Shown: positions 1 to 9,210, counted from the first letter of the stretch. The stretch: DNA of 64,000 nucleotides from Paenibacillus agricola (GCF_011440305.1 NZ_JAAOIW010000004.1:558001-622000), one strand, 5' to 3'. Program-made: numbers and translations. Notes: generated by a model not told the origin, from the letters alone.

Positions 1-29
1 TCTGTTTCTTGTCACTGTACAATGTTGAA

Positions 30-1568
30 TTACTCCTCAAGCCGTGGCTTCATCTTGATCACCGTATGGATGCGCAGAATTGCAGCCGCCACTTCTCCAG
101 CCGCATGCAGGGCATGCAGCTTTACATTCGCAGGATCGACAATGCCATGCTCCAGCATGTTAATCACCTGACCATTGTCACAATTCACACCGAGCACATC
201 GGAGCCAGCAGCAATCTGTGCTGCCTTGACCTCCTCAACCTTCTCCAGCGGGTTGTAGCCCGCGTTGACGACGATCTGCGCTAGCGGTTTGCGCAGCGCT
301 TGGGCAACGGCGGCGATGCCGAAGCCCTCCATGCCCTGGACCGTCTCTCGGAGACGGTCCAGCTCGTAGGCGGCAGCCATCTCCGCCGCGCCGCCGCCAG
401 GCAGAAACCCGCCGCGCAGCGCAGCTTGCATCGCGGCGGCGGCGTCCTTGGCGATGCGCAGCCGCTCGCCGACGACCTCGCTCGTGCTGGCACCGACGAC
501 AATCGTCACCTGCGTCTGCCCTCTACCTTCGGAGAGGCGGACGCATTCGAGACGCTCGTCGTACGACACGCGCCCGGCGAAGCCGAGATAGCCTGCCAGC
601 TCCGCAGCAGGCTTGTGTAGCCCGCTGCGGCGGATCGGCCGCGCGCCGAGGTATTCGCACACGCGCCGAAGCTCGTGCTGCGGAACACGCTGCACGACCA
701 TGATGCCATGGTCGGTGCAGAACTGCTCCGCATCCGCGTTGACACCGCGGTCCGCGAGAATAAGCCCTACCTCCAGCTCGACAAGCTTGTCGAGCGAATG
801 GCGGAATTGCTCCTTCAGCTGCATCTGCTTCTGGAAGCCCGCTTCCGTCATCAGCGCTTCCTCATCGATGGTTTCCGGCTCAAAGGCATCTTGGAAGATC
901 AATACCGACGCGGCAGCCGTTCTAAAATGCAGCTGCGTATTTACCGGCTTCTTCTGAATCAGCAGCCCCGGCCAAACCTCGCTAACCGCCCGCTTGTGCG
1001 AGATCACGGTATCCGCGAAGCGAAAGGTCTCATCCTGGAGCTTGTCAATGCCTAATTGGTGGGCACCGTCAAGAATCAATTGCGCCAAATCCGCATGCTC
1101 CCGTCCGGCAATAAAGCCGATTCGGTATAATAACGGATCGTGAAGCCCCTCTATGCGGCGGCTGCGCTTGGTGAGCGAATCCAAGGCAGCGGCTACTCCC
1201 TCTTGGATGCCCTTGACAACCTTGGCAACCGGCACCCCGCGTGTGACTTGCGCGACGCCCTCAGCTACGATAGCTCCCGCCAGCACAGTTGCCGTTGTTG
1301 TCCCATCACCCACCTGCTCCTGTTGGGAGCGGGCAACCTGGATCAGCAGCCGAGCGGCTGGGTGGGTGACATCCATTTTTTCCAAAATGGTCACACCGTC
1401 ATTCGTAATAATAACCTCACCTTGTGTGCCAACAAGCATCGTATCCAGTCCCTTGGGACCAAGCGTGCCCTCAACTGCGGAGCATATCGCCCTAATCGCG
1501 CCTGCATTGTTGAGCAGCGTTGTATACGTCCCATCGCCCTCTTCAGATAATGGCTTCATCGGGTTCAT
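30..1568 (-). CDS. thermosome-like (group III) chaperonin subunit
   Basis: Predicted ATP-dependent protein-folding chaperonin (512 aa) of the TCP-1/thermosome lineage rather than GroEL. Seen: TLGPKGLDTML and NDGVTIL near residues 35-60, GDGTTTATVLAG near 90, PGGGAAE in the C-terminal equatorial half, and a C-terminal DPANVK...ILRIHTVIKM pattern close to the archaeal/eukaryal DP..VK..ILRID. Its ATG overlaps the hrcA stop by four bases, so it is translationally coupled and under CIRCE control. Family knowledge: group III chaperonins in some Firmicutes sit in the dnaK operon, which fits; grpE and dnaK would lie left of the window. Groups II/III use a built-in lid, so no GroES partner is expected. 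Bases 240-800 are visibly GC-richer than the flanks. Confidence 0.93.
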   Translation of the reverse strand: MNPMKPLSEEGDGTYTTLLNNAGAIRAICSAVEGTLGPKGLDTMLVGTQGEVIITNDGVTILEKMDVTHPAARLLIQVARSQQEQVGDGTTTATVLAGAIVAEGVAQVTRGVPVAKVVKGIQEGVAAALDSLTKRSRRIEGLHDPLLYRIGFIAGREHADLAQLILDGAHQLGIDKLQDETFRFADTVISHKRAVSEVWPGLLIQKKPVNTQLHFRTAAASVLIFQDAFEPETIDEEALMTEAGFQKQMQLKEQFRHSLDKLVELEVGLILADRGVNADAEQFCTDHGIMVVQRVPQHELRRVCEYLGARPIRRSGLHKPAAELAGYLGFAGRVSYDERLECVRLSEGRGQTQVTIVVGASTSEVVGERLRIAKDAAAAMQAALRGGFLPGGGAAEMAAAYELDRLRETVQGMEGFGIAAVAQALRKPLAQIVVNAGYNPLEKVEEVKAAQIAAGSDVLGVNCDNGQVINMLEHGIVDPANVKLHALHAAGEVAAAILRIHTVIKMKPRLEE

Positions 1569-2587
1569 TTATACCATCGCTCCAGCACCAACGTCATATC
1601 CTTCGATAAGTGGTCAAGCAGGTTCATTACCTTGCCATAATCCATACGTGTTGGCCCTAGTATACCTATCGTTCCCAAATGCTTGCCTTCCATCGAGTAG
1701 GAGGCGGTAATCAAGCTGCAATCATTAATCGCGGCTACCGTGTTCTCGCTGCCGATTCGTACCTGGATGCCTGAGGCCGTACCTGTGAACAGCTTCACCA
1801 ACGCTGGTGTTTCCGCCAACAAATCAAGAATATTTTTCACTTTCTCCATATCGCGAAACTCTGGCTGGTTCAGCATATTAGTCGTCCCGCCAAGAAAAAT
1901 CCGGTCTTCCTCGCCTTGATCAATAACCCCATTCAGCATGGTAAGCAGCTCTTCATAGCCGGATACAAAGCTGCGCATTTCTTCGCCAATTTCGGTAAAT
2001 AGCTTTGACTTAAATTGGATCAAAGGTACATTTTTCAAGCGGTCATTGAGCAGGTTAACGAATTTTTCAATCTCGGACATGGGGATGCCTTCAGGGATCG
2101 TCACTGTTTTGTTTTCGACCTGCCCGGTATTTGTAACAATAATGGCAACAGCTGTCCGTTCATTTAGAGGCAATATTTGCAAATGGCGAAGTGTCGTATT
2201 GAACATTTCCGGACCCATCACAATGGATGTATAATTAGTAAGATTCGACAGCATCAGCGCTACGTGCTGAATGACCTGCTCCATCTCCTGCATTTTTTCG
2301 GCAAAAAACAGCTTCAGCACATCCACCTCTTGATTGGCAATACCATAAGCAACTAGGTGATCGACATAATAGCGATAGCCTTTATGAGAAGGAATACGTC
2401 CAGCTGATGTATGCGGCTGCTCCAGAAAGCCCATTTCCTCCAAGTCGGACATTTCATTACGTATAGTAGCAGGGCTGAATCCGACATTGCCTCGTTTGGA
2501 AATGCTTCGTGAGCCAACCGGCTCAGCTGAGCGGATATAATCATCTACGATGGCACTAAGTATTTGGCGTTGACGTTCCGTTAGCAT
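1565..2587 (-). CDS. hrcA: heat-inducible transcription repressor HrcA
   Basis: Repressor of class I heat-shock genes; binds CIRCE. The N-terminal winged helix (ERQRQILSAIVDDYI, then SVGS-like PVGSRSISKR and SPATIRNEM) and the downstream GAF-like inserted dimerisation domain are intact at about 340 aa, the usual length. I chose the ATG at 2587 because a G-run ribosome binding site (GGGGGGT) lies just before it; the upstream in-frame ATG at 2656 falls inside CIRCE and cannot be the start. It is first in an operon with the thermosome-like chaperonin. The promoter at 2688-2716 followed by CIRCE implies autoregulation, as in Bacillus. Confidence 0.97.
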   Translation of the reverse strand: MLTERQRQILSAIVDDYIRSAEPVGSRSISKRGNVGFSPATIRNEMSDLEEMGFLEQPHTSAGRIPSHKGYRYYVDHLVAYGIANQEVDVLKLFFAEKMQEMEQVIQHVALMLSNLTNYTSIVMGPEMFNTTLRHLQILPLNERTAVAIIVTNTGQVENKTVTIPEGIPMSEIEKFVNLLNDRLKNVPLIQFKSKLFTEIGEEMRSFVSGYEELLTMLNGVIDQGEEDRIFLGGTTNMLNQPEFRDMEKVKNILDLLAETPALVKLFTGTASGIQVRIGSENTVAAINDCSLITASYSMEGKHLGTIGILGPTRMDYGKVMNLLDHLSKDMTLVLERWYK

Positions 2588-2649
2588 ATTCAACCCCCCG
2601 TTATGATAATAGTTCGTACATGTATGAATTAACGCTTCTGCTTGGAATG

Positions 2650-2676
2650 TTAGCACTCCAAAGTGTCGAGTGCTAA
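2650..2676 (-). promoter_or_regulatory. CIRCE operator (HrcA binding site)
   Basis: Perfect 9-9-9 inverted repeat: TTAGCACTC, a nine-base spacer, GAGTGCTAA. It starts about five bases downstream of the predicted transcription start of the hrcA operon and lies upstream of the hrcA ribosome binding site. This is the textbook CIRCE, so hrcA and the chaperonin behind it should be heat inducible. Confidence 0.97.
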
Positions 2677-2687
2677 TTCATAATACA

Positions 2688-2716
2688 AAAATAACAGACC
2701 CGGAGGTCTGTGTCAA
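2688..2716 (-). promoter_or_regulatory. sigma-A promoter of the hrcA operon
   Basis: On the minus strand TTGACA, 17 bases, TATTTT. The -35 is consensus and the spacing ideal; the start would fall near 2681, directly before CIRCE. The 17-base spacer coincides with the inverted repeat at 2694-2711. Confidence 0.7.
2694..2711 (-). terminator. hairpin after the acetyltransferase gene
   Basis: ACAGACC-CGGA-GGTCTGT is a seven-base-pair stem followed on the minus strand by TATTTTTG. It lies just past the acetyltransferase stop at 2718, so it can terminate that transcript. It also forms the spacer of the hrcA promoter. Confidence 0.6.
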
Positions 2717-2717
2717 G

Positions 2718-3179
2718 TCAACCCAGCCGCTTTAAAACGGCAATCTCATCACAGCAATGCTGCTTTTTGCAATGGATACAATCACGCCATACTTTCTCAG
2801 GAAAAATTTCTTTCTGGACAATCGTATACCCATTTCTTTCGAAGAAGGAAACCGCATAGGTCAAAGCCATAATCTTGGCGATTTTCTGCTTTCTCGCCTC
2901 TTCCTCCAGGAAGCTGACAAGTGCATTACCGATCCCCTGACCTTTATGGCCTTCGGTCACACCTAGCGAACGAATCTCTACCAGATCCTCTCCCAGCCTT
3001 GTTAAGGAGCCACAGCCAACTAATTGATCATCTATGAAAGCAACAGCAAACGTATCCAGCTGCTTGATTAAAACTTCCCTCGACCTTGGCAGCATGATGC
3101 CCTGCTCCGCATATCCTTGAATAATGTTAAATAAGATGTCTACGTCTTGTTCCGTTGCCCTTCTGCAAACAACTGCCAT
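2718..3179 (-). CDS. GNAT family N-acetyltransferase (ArgA-like)
   Basis: Acetyl-CoA-dependent N-acetyltransferase of about 153 aa; the substrate cannot be read from sequence. Seen: the acetyl-CoA loop region EIRSLGVTEGHKGQGIGNALV (Q/R-x-x-G-x-G/A type) near residues 70-90, a SFFERNGY helix typical of GNATs, and a Cys-rich C-terminus (DCIHCKKQHCCDE) resembling ArgA-type acetyltransferases in which clustered cysteines may bind metal. Start at 3179 is preferred, with GGTGG eight bases upstream; an ATG at 3194 has no ribosome binding site. It sits between hemW and hrcA on the same strand but is separated from hrcA by a hairpin and a promoter. Confidence 0.85.
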   Translation of the reverse strand: MAVVCRRATEQDVDILFNIIQGYAEQGIMLPRSREVLIKQLDTFAVAFIDDQLVGCGSLTRLGEDLVEIRSLGVTEGHKGQGIGNALVSFLEEEARKQKIAKIMALTYAVSFFERNGYTIVQKEIFPEKVWRDCIHCKKQHCCDEIAVLKRLG

Positions 3180-3260
3180 TATGAAAACCACCATTCGTAA
3201 AAAAAATTGTTATGAATAAATATACAACAAAACGTATAAATAATCCACTTACAAATTTCT

Positions 3261-4424
3261 TTATTCGGCAGTTATACTAATAAATTCTCCGAATACATCA
3301 TTCCCCAGCAGGATTCCTTGCTCAGTTAAGCGATAGCCCTCGTCTGTTGCTTCCAGCAGCTTTTGACCTAATAGCTTGGTCAGCTGTCCGCTGAATATGG
3401 TATCCAGCTCCAAGCCAAATTGCCGTTTGAAATCGGTTCTCTTGACTCCTTGCAGCAACCGCAGCCCCACCATCATAAAATCCTCGATCGCTTCCTGCTC
3501 GCTGATTTCATTTTCTTCCAACAATGGGCGTCCCTTATACGTGGCATCAATATAAGCTTGGACACCTTTAATATTCACATGGCGTTTGCCATGCATGTAA
3601 CCATGGGCGCCCGCGCCCAGCCCGTAGTAGCTGCGGTTCAGCCAATACATGCTGTTATGGCGGCTCTCTGCTCCCGGCTTAGCAAAGTTGCTAATCTCAT
3701 ATTGCCCATAACCTGCTGCCTGCAGCCTTTTCATAATAAGCAGGAACATATCCAGCTCATCATCCTCATCGGGCAGCGGCAGCAGGTTTTTTTGGTACAG
3801 GTTGTGGAACAATGTATTTTCTTCCACCTTCAAGCCATAAATCGAATAATGGGGCAGCTCAAGCTCAAGCGCCTTATCGATCGAATCCTTCATAGCGGCC
3901 ATTGTCTGGTTGGGCAGCCCAAACATTAAATCTATCGACATATTGGAGAAGCCGACCTGTCGTGCATTCTCGATGCTGCGATATACATCGTCCGTATTAT
4001 GGATCCGTCCAATCCCTTCAAGCAAGGCATTATCAAAGGATTGCACACCAAAGGATATTCGGTTTACACCGCCTTCCTTCATTGCTTGCAGCTTTTCTAG
4101 GTCCGTTGTCCCTGGATTGGCTTCCATCGTAAACTCCAGCTGAGCCGACTTATCAGGAAAATAGGTATGCACCCGCTTCAGGAAGCTTTCCATCTGGTCA
4201 GGCAGCAAGACGGTAGGCGTTCCCCCACCCACAAAAATCGTCTGGATCTGTCCGGGGGGCAGCAATCGCACGGTTTGCTCCATCTCACGCTCGAGCGCGT
4301 CGAGATAGTCCATCACGGGCTGGCCTTTTAATATATAGGAGTTAAAATCACAATAGTGGCATTTGTTCGTACAAAATGGAATGTGGATATATAAAGCCTC
4401 CGGTGTTTCTTGGCGCTGTATCAT
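3261..4424 (-). CDS. hemW: radical SAM heme chaperone HemW
   Basis: Radical SAM protein that binds heme and delivers it to target enzymes; formerly annotated as oxygen-independent coproporphyrinogen oxidase. The CTNKCHYCDF motif near residue 17 supplies the three cysteines for the 4Fe-4S cluster and matches the HemW CxxxCxYC signature. GGGTPT, the FGVQSFDN region and the C-terminal HemW domain follow in the usual order. The ATG at 4424 is chosen because AAAGGAG lies seven bases upstream; a longer upstream reading frame lacks homology. lepA-hemW-hrcA order is conserved in Bacillus, and a terminator-like hairpin separates it from lepA. Confidence 0.96.
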   Translation of the reverse strand: MIQRQETPEALYIHIPFCTNKCHYCDFNSYILKGQPVMDYLDALEREMEQTVRLLPPGQIQTIFVGGGTPTVLLPDQMESFLKRVHTYFPDKSAQLEFTMEANPGTTDLEKLQAMKEGGVNRISFGVQSFDNALLEGIGRIHNTDDVYRSIENARQVGFSNMSIDLMFGLPNQTMAAMKDSIDKALELELPHYSIYGLKVEENTLFHNLYQKNLLPLPDEDDELDMFLLIMKRLQAAGYGQYEISNFAKPGAESRHNSMYWLNRSYYGLGAGAHGYMHGKRHVNIKGVQAYIDATYKGRPLLEENEISEQEAIEDFMMVGLRLLQGVKRTDFKRQFGLELDTIFSGQLTKLLGQKLLEATDEGYRLTEQGILLGNDVFGEFISITAE

Positions 4425-4489
4425 AGATGAACTCCTTTCCAAAAAACATAAGCGAGCTGTTGCGGACGCACGGACGCATGATGCCAAAA

Positions 4490-4514
4490 GCAGGTGCTTT
4501 AAAATAGCACCTGC
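4490..4514 (-). terminator. intrinsic terminator after lepA
   Basis: Nine-base-pair stem GCAGGTGCT / AGCACCTGC with a seven-base loop, followed on the minus strand by TTTT. It lies between the lepA stop and the hemW start. Confidence 0.7.
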
Positions 4515-4570
4515 CCTTTTTAAGTTTTTTTTAGCTTATCTTTCTTAACATGTCTTCTTAGACAGTCGCT

Positions 4571-6382
4571 CTAATCGTCTAGCTTCAATACTGCCATGAA
4601 CGCTTCCTGCGGCACTTCAACATTGCCGACCTGCTTCATCCGTTTTTTGCCTTCTTTTTGCTTGTCTAACAGCTTGCGCTTCCGTGAAATATCGCCGCCG
4701 TAGCATTTGGCCAATACATTCTTACGCATTGCTTTGACCGTTTCACGGGCAACGATCTTTTGCCCGATCGCTGCTTGGATCGGCACCTCGAACATTTGCC
4801 GCGGAATCAGATCCTTCAGCTTCTCGCAAATGACCCGTCCCCGTTGGAACGCGCGATCCCTATGGACGATAAAGGAGAAGGCATCGACCTGTTCGTTGTT
4901 CAGCATAATATCGATCTTGACCAAATTCGACTGCTTGTAGCCCGTCATTACATAATCAAAGGAAGCATAGCCTTTGGTGCTTGATTTCAGCTGGTCGAAG
5001 AAATCGTAGACGATTTCCGATAAGGGTAGGCTATAGGACAACGTAACCCGTGTTGTATCCAAATATTCCATATTGATAAATTCGCCGCGTTTGTTTTGGC
5101 AAAGTTCCATAATCGTACCGACATAATCATTAGGCACGATTACCGATGCTGTGACATATGGCTCTTCGACGTAATCAATTTTGCCCGCTTCCGGAAAAAG
5201 CGACGGATTGTCGATCATTAATACTTCGCCGTTAGTCTGCGTCACTTGGAAGACAACACTTGGTGCCGTCGTGATCAGCGGAATATTAAATTCACGCTCA
5301 ATCCGCTCTTGAATAACGTCCATATGCAATAGACCTAGGAAGCCGCAGCGGAAGCCAAAGCCAAGTGCTGTGGAGCTCTCCGGCTCCCAGCTTAAGGATG
5401 CATCGTTAAGCTGCAGCTTGCCTAATGCTTCGCGGAGATCATTGTACTCCGTGCTTTCAATCGGGTATAAGCCGCAGAATACCATCGGATTGATTTTACG
5501 GTAGCCTGGAAGCGCCTCAGCCGCAGGATTTTTGGCATCGGTAATCGTATCGCCGACACGGGTATCGCCTACCTGTTTAATCCCGGCCACAACAAAGCCT
5601 ACATCACCAATATTCAGCTGGTCAACGATGGACATACGCGGCATAAAGGCGCCAACCTCGAGAACCTCAAACACTTTATCCGTAGCCATAAATTTGATCT
5701 TTGAGCCAGCTCGGATCGCTCCATCCATCACACGCACGTACACGATAACACCTTTGTACGGGTCGTAGTGGGAGTCAAATATAAGTGCCTTAAGCGGCTT
5801 GTCTGTATCTCCGGTTGGAGCCGGTACCTTCTGTACGATCTGCTCCAAAATTTCTTTAATGCCGATGCCCGCTTTAGCTGAAGCCAATACAGCATCGCTT
5901 GTATCCAAACCGATAACGTCCTCGATTTCCTGCTTAACCCGATCAGGATCAGCACTTGGTAAATCGATTTTATTAATAACCGGAATAATTTCCAAATTAT
6001 TATCCAAAGCCAGGTACACATTCGCCAATGTCTGGGCCTCGATGCCTTGTGCCGCGTCGACTACCAATAACGCACCCTCACAGGCTGCCAGGCTTCGAGA
6101 CACCTCATATGTAAAGTCGACATGTCCGGGCGTATCAATTAAATTTAAAATATATGTTTGTCCATCATCCGCTGGATAAGCTAAACGTACGGCTTGCAGC
6201 TTAATGGTAATTCCCCGCTCACGCTCCAAATCCATTTGGTCAAGCACCTGCTCCTGCATTTCACGCGAAGTAAGGGCACCTGTAAATTCCAAGATGCGAT
6301 CGGCTAAAGTTGATTTTCCGTGGTCGATGTGGGCAATAATTGAAAAGTTTCTTATCATTTTCTGTCTGGCATGAATATCCAT
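4571..6382 (-). CDS. lepA: elongation factor 4 (LepA)
   Basis: Translational GTPase that acts on stalled or mistranslocated ribosomes. 603 aa, full length for the family. Visible GTPase motifs: AHIDHGKST (G1), DTPGHVDF (G3) and NKIDLP (G4) in the first 140 residues, followed by the EF-G-like domains II, III and V and the LepA-specific C-terminal domain ([20 protein letters not shown] region). Start has GAGGGT seven bases upstream. Downstream of spoIIP and upstream of hemW, as in Bacillus. Confidence 0.98.
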   Translation of the reverse strand: MDIHARQKMIRNFSIIAHIDHGKSTLADRILEFTGALTSREMQEQVLDQMDLERERGITIKLQAVRLAYPADDGQTYILNLIDTPGHVDFTYEVSRSLAACEGALLVVDAAQGIEAQTLANVYLALDNNLEIIPVINKIDLPSADPDRVKQEIEDVIGLDTSDAVLASAKAGIGIKEILEQIVQKVPAPTGDTDKPLKALIFDSHYDPYKGVIVYVRVMDGAIRAGSKIKFMATDKVFEVLEVGAFMPRMSIVDQLNIGDVGFVVAGIKQVGDTRVGDTITDAKNPAAEALPGYRKINPMVFCGLYPIESTEYNDLREALGKLQLNDASLSWEPESSTALGFGFRCGFLGLLHMDVIQERIEREFNIPLITTAPSVVFQVTQTNGEVLMIDNPSLFPEAGKIDYVEEPYVTASVIVPNDYVGTIMELCQNKRGEFINMEYLDTTRVTLSYSLPLSEIVYDFFDQLKSSTKGYASFDYVMTGYKQSNLVKIDIMLNNEQVDAFSFIVHRDRAFQRGRVICEKLKDLIPRQMFEVPIQAAIGQKIVARETVKAMRKNVLAKCYGGDISRKRKLLDKQKEGKKRMKQVGNVEVPQEAFMAVLKLDD

Positions 6383-6502
6383 TTGTGTTGACCCTCACTA
6401 ACCTGCAAATTTACAATTCTTCTAATTATAGCAGGTGTCGGGTTACGCGGCAATGGAGCCCGTGATGATAGAACAAAGATCGTACAAATTTCAGCTCCAT
6501 GT

Positions 6503-7729
6503 TTATTGGACATTTACCTTTCTGACGTTAAGAATAACTTCAGAAATAGCTGCTGCCAGCGCATCAGCTGTCCGGTAGCATTCCTCCAGAGTGTTGTCGA
6601 CGCCACCGATTTCAACCAGTATGTTGTTTGCCGAAAAGGTTTGGTTGTACACACCATTGCCCTCACCAGCCTTGGCAAAGGAGCCTTTGGAGATGCCGGG
6701 AAATTTAGCTTCAACCGTTTGGTGAATTTGGGAAGCAAACTGCTCATTCTCCTTCCAGTTCGGATTTTTACCGCCAATAATAAAATAAATCTGGGCATAA
6801 TCCTTCCCATTGATCCGAACCGTTGTTTTCTCGCGGCGCTGGGAATCACGGTGGATATCAAAATAAAACTTCAGGTCGGGGTGCGAGGTGCTTGCCTCCT
6901 GCAACGTTTTCAATGAATATTTATAGGAATAATAATAGTTGAAGCCTTTCTCGATAGCCGGATAGTTTTTATCGGAGTGAACCGCGCCAATCCCTTCTTG
7001 TTCAAGCTTCTGGGCTAGTCTTAGCCCCACCTTGGTTACATTCGTCTGAGGATCGTAAGCTTTATCTGGATCCTTGACACCCTGCAGCTCCGGCAAATAT
7101 GATTCCTGGTTATGTGATTGATAAACGAAGGCAACATTTCTTCCTGCTGTTCTTGGCGGCTGTGCCACCGGAGGCAAAGGCTTGGACTCAGGCTGGGTGG
7201 GCTCGCTGACTTCTGGCGGCGCTGTGGGATTCGCAGTAATCGAACCCTCTCCCCCTTCACCGTTTTTGGGAATCACATCCGCTTTCGGTCCGTAATCCTC
7301 AGGTCCATCCTCTCCGGTCTGCAGCCCTTTGCGAAGCACCACAATGCGATCCTGCGACATGCCAGGTACCTCACGGGCTATGAACGTTTTGGGATCCTTC
7401 CAATTGAGATCGGTCACTAACGAGAATAAAAAGCTGGAAACATTCGACTGCGAGAATGTAAACGTCGAACGGTCCGTCTGCACGTATGGCATTTCCATCC
7501 CTAGCATGTCCATAAAAAATTGGCTGGAAACCGCCGAGGCCAGCCCTTTCATCGATGAGGTCGGAGTCGTATTCGCTATCTTAGTCTGACCATAGCCCAG
7601 CAAGCCTAGTGCTGCAAAAAACAGCACACCCCCAAGCATTAGCATAGACATAACTCGAAAATATACGTACAAATCTTGTCCTATTTTTCGAGGCTTATTC
7701 ATATGTAATGTAACAGATTTCCACTTCAA
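6503..7729 (-). CDS. spoIIP: stage II sporulation protein P
   Basis: Membrane-anchored amidase/endopeptidase of the SpoIID-SpoIIM-SpoIIP engulfment complex, which thins septal peptidoglycan so the mother cell can engulf the forespore. 408 aa; a transmembrane segment at about residues 25-48, a Pro-rich linker near 150-190 (PTAPPEVSEPTQPESKPLPP), then the amidase domain with SHNQESYLPEL, FYFDIHRDS and NNILVEIGG. The predicted start is TTG at 7729 with GGAGGAGG just upstream; the next ATG (7702) is too far from a binding site. gpr lies directly upstream, separated by a long inverted repeat (7750-7835). Confidence 0.95.
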   Translation of the reverse strand: MKWKSVTLHMNKPRKIGQDLYVYFRVMSMLMLGGVLFFAALGLLGYGQTKIANTTPTSSMKGLASAVSSQFFMDMLGMEMPYVQTDRSTFTFSQSNVSSFLFSLVTDLNWKDPKTFIAREVPGMSQDRIVVLRKGLQTGEDGPEDYGPKADVIPKNGEGGEGSITANPTAPPEVSEPTQPESKPLPPVAQPPRTAGRNVAFVYQSHNQESYLPELQGVKDPDKAYDPQTNVTKVGLRLAQKLEQEGIGAVHSDKNYPAIEKGFNYYYSYKYSLKTLQEASTSHPDLKFYFDIHRDSQRREKTTVRINGKDYAQIYFIIGGKNPNWKENEQFASQIHQTVEAKFPGISKGSFAKAGEGNGVYNQTFSANNILVEIGGVDNTLEECYRTADALAAAISEVILNVRKVNVQ

Positions 7730-7749
7730 TAGTCCTCCTCCTCCACACT

Positions 7750-7835
7750 TAGCCGCAACGAATTTGCCGTTTATTTTGGTTCTCTAGTAAATAATCTATG
7801 AACGAATGATAGGTTATAGAACCAAATTGCGGCTA
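7750..7835. repeat. long interrupted inverted repeat between gpr and spoIIP
   Basis: TAGCCGCAA (7750-7758) pairs with TTGCGGCTA (7827-7835), and TTTGGTTCT (7775-7783) pairs with AGAACCAAA (7818-7826). The right arms are contiguous while the left arms are separated by 16 bases, giving an 18-base-pair stem with one asymmetric bulge and a 34-base loop. No U-run follows on either strand. It would lie in the 5' leader of spoIIP or the 3' end of the gpr transcript. Confidence 0.75.
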
Positions 7836-8021
7836 CGTGTGTGTGACAAGAGCTACAGTTGTTGCGTAATAACGTGCGCCCAGTAATCGTCTGCGTTGGA
7901 AAATCTGCCTCAACCGAGATATTCTCCCGATTACAGAGCAAACAGCCGCTGGTGCGCAGAATATATCTGCAGCCACACAGCAGCAATTGGCTTCGATGGA
8001 CCAACATGTACTTGGCCTAGC

Positions 8022-9014
8022 TTAATGGGTATAGGCGGCGACATTGTCCAAGCCTACAACCTCATGCAGCGCAGCGTTCAAGCCGCTGGCAATAATGTTG
8101 GCGATATCCTCAATAAATTCGTCAATCTCCTTCGGAGTGACCAACAAATCATGACCCAATGGGCTTAGCACCTCTTTGACCAATAGCAGCCTTTCCTGCT
8201 CTTGCAAATGATCGAGCAAACCGAGAATTTCCCCTGTATTCGAGGTTTGCTTGATAAAATGCTCATGCATCAGCTCAAAGGCATTGTTCACGATGGTTGA
8301 GGCATACACGACGGTTGGCACACCTATCGCTATAACCGGAACGCCAAGGGTTTCATAGGTTAGACCCTTGCGTTTATTGCCAATGCCCGAGCCAGGATGA
8401 ATCCCGATATCAGCGATCTGGATCGTTGTATTCACTCTTTCAAGTGAACGTGAAGCGAGGGCATCAATCGCAATGACCAGATCCGGCTGAGATTTTTCCA
8501 CAATTCCTTGTATAATCTCGCCCGTTTCAATACCTGTCGTCCCTAACACGCCTGGTGCAATTGCACTAACAGGGCGGTAGCCAGGGCTTACCTCGCCGGG
8601 CATTAACTCAAAATAATGGCGAGTCACCATTACATTTTCAACAACCAATGGACCCAGTGCATCCGGTGTGACGTTCCAATTCCCGAGCCCGACGATTAGC
8701 ACTTTCGCCATAGCTCCGATATTGAGCTTTCTCATAAACGACTCGAATTGCTGGGCAAAGACCGCCGCTACTCGATCCTGCAGGGCGCTGTCCTTTCTTC
8801 TTAGAGCCGGTACCTCTATCGTAATATAATGGCCAGGGAGCTTGCCTAAGGCAACAGATCCTTCTTCACTTGTAATATCAATAAAGCTAATGCGAATCCC
8901 CTCCAGCTCTTCTGCTGAAGTGAAAACGCCTGGAATAGTTTGGCCGGATCCCGCAGCCATGCTATGTGCTTCCAAAGCCAAATCGGTACGGATCGTATAC
9001 GCGCTTAAGTCCAT
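8022..9014 (-). CDS. gpr: germination protease GPR
   Basis: Spore protease that starts degradation of the DNA-binding small acid-soluble proteins during germination. It is made as a zymogen in the forespore and auto-processed. About 330 aa. Seen: the N-terminal IRTDLALEAH region of the propeptide, VLIVGLGNWNVTPDALGP near residue 105, and IDALASRSLERVNTTIQI with GIHPGSGIGNKRKG further on, all signature GPR blocks. ATG at 9014 is chosen because AAAGGAG is correctly spaced upstream; an upstream ATG at 9068 adds 18 unlikely residues. Divergent from rpsT and upstream of spoIIP, the Bacillus order. Confidence 0.97.
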   Translation of the reverse strand: MDLSAYTIRTDLALEAHSMAAGSGQTIPGVFTSAEELEGIRISFIDITSEEGSVALGKLPGHYITIEVPALRRKDSALQDRVAAVFAQQFESFMRKLNIGAMAKVLIVGLGNWNVTPDALGPLVVENVMVTRHYFELMPGEVSPGYRPVSAIAPGVLGTTGIETGEIIQGIVEKSQPDLVIAIDALASRSLERVNTTIQIADIGIHPGSGIGNKRKGLTYETLGVPVIAIGVPTVVYASTIVNNAFELMHEHFIKQTSNTGEILGLLDHLQEQERLLLVKEVLSPLGHDLLVTPKEIDEFIEDIANIIASGLNAALHEVVGLDNVAAYTH

Positions 9015-9106
9015 GTAAGTATCTCCTTTTAAAACGGTATTTCCCCTATTGTGTGAATATGCCTTCACCCTTATTCATAATTATCGAAACGGCATCTGGA
9101 GATCTA

Positions 9107-9135
9107 TTGCAATTTAATAGTGACCATGTTAGAAT
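9107..9135 (+). promoter_or_regulatory. sigma-A promoter of rpsT
   Basis: TTGCAA, 17 bases, TAGAAT, placed about 75 bases before the rpsT start, which leaves a 5' leader of roughly 70 bases. Only the plus-strand gene rpsT can use it. Confidence 0.55.
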
Positions 9136-9210
9136 ATCAGGAGTTGTCAACAGAAGGATTTTCATGCAATTACGATGGTTGATGCAAGTTGTATTAGGAG
9201 GTGAACGTCA

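Noticed and set aside
1153-1710. 185-codon plus-strand frame across the chaperonin start and hrcA end
   Set aside because: It spans the ends of two well-supported minus-strand genes and has no ribosome binding site or homology.
7771-8007. 78-codon minus-strand frame between gpr and spoIIP
   Set aside because: No ribosome binding site, Cys-rich and without any fold; it runs through the inverted repeat.
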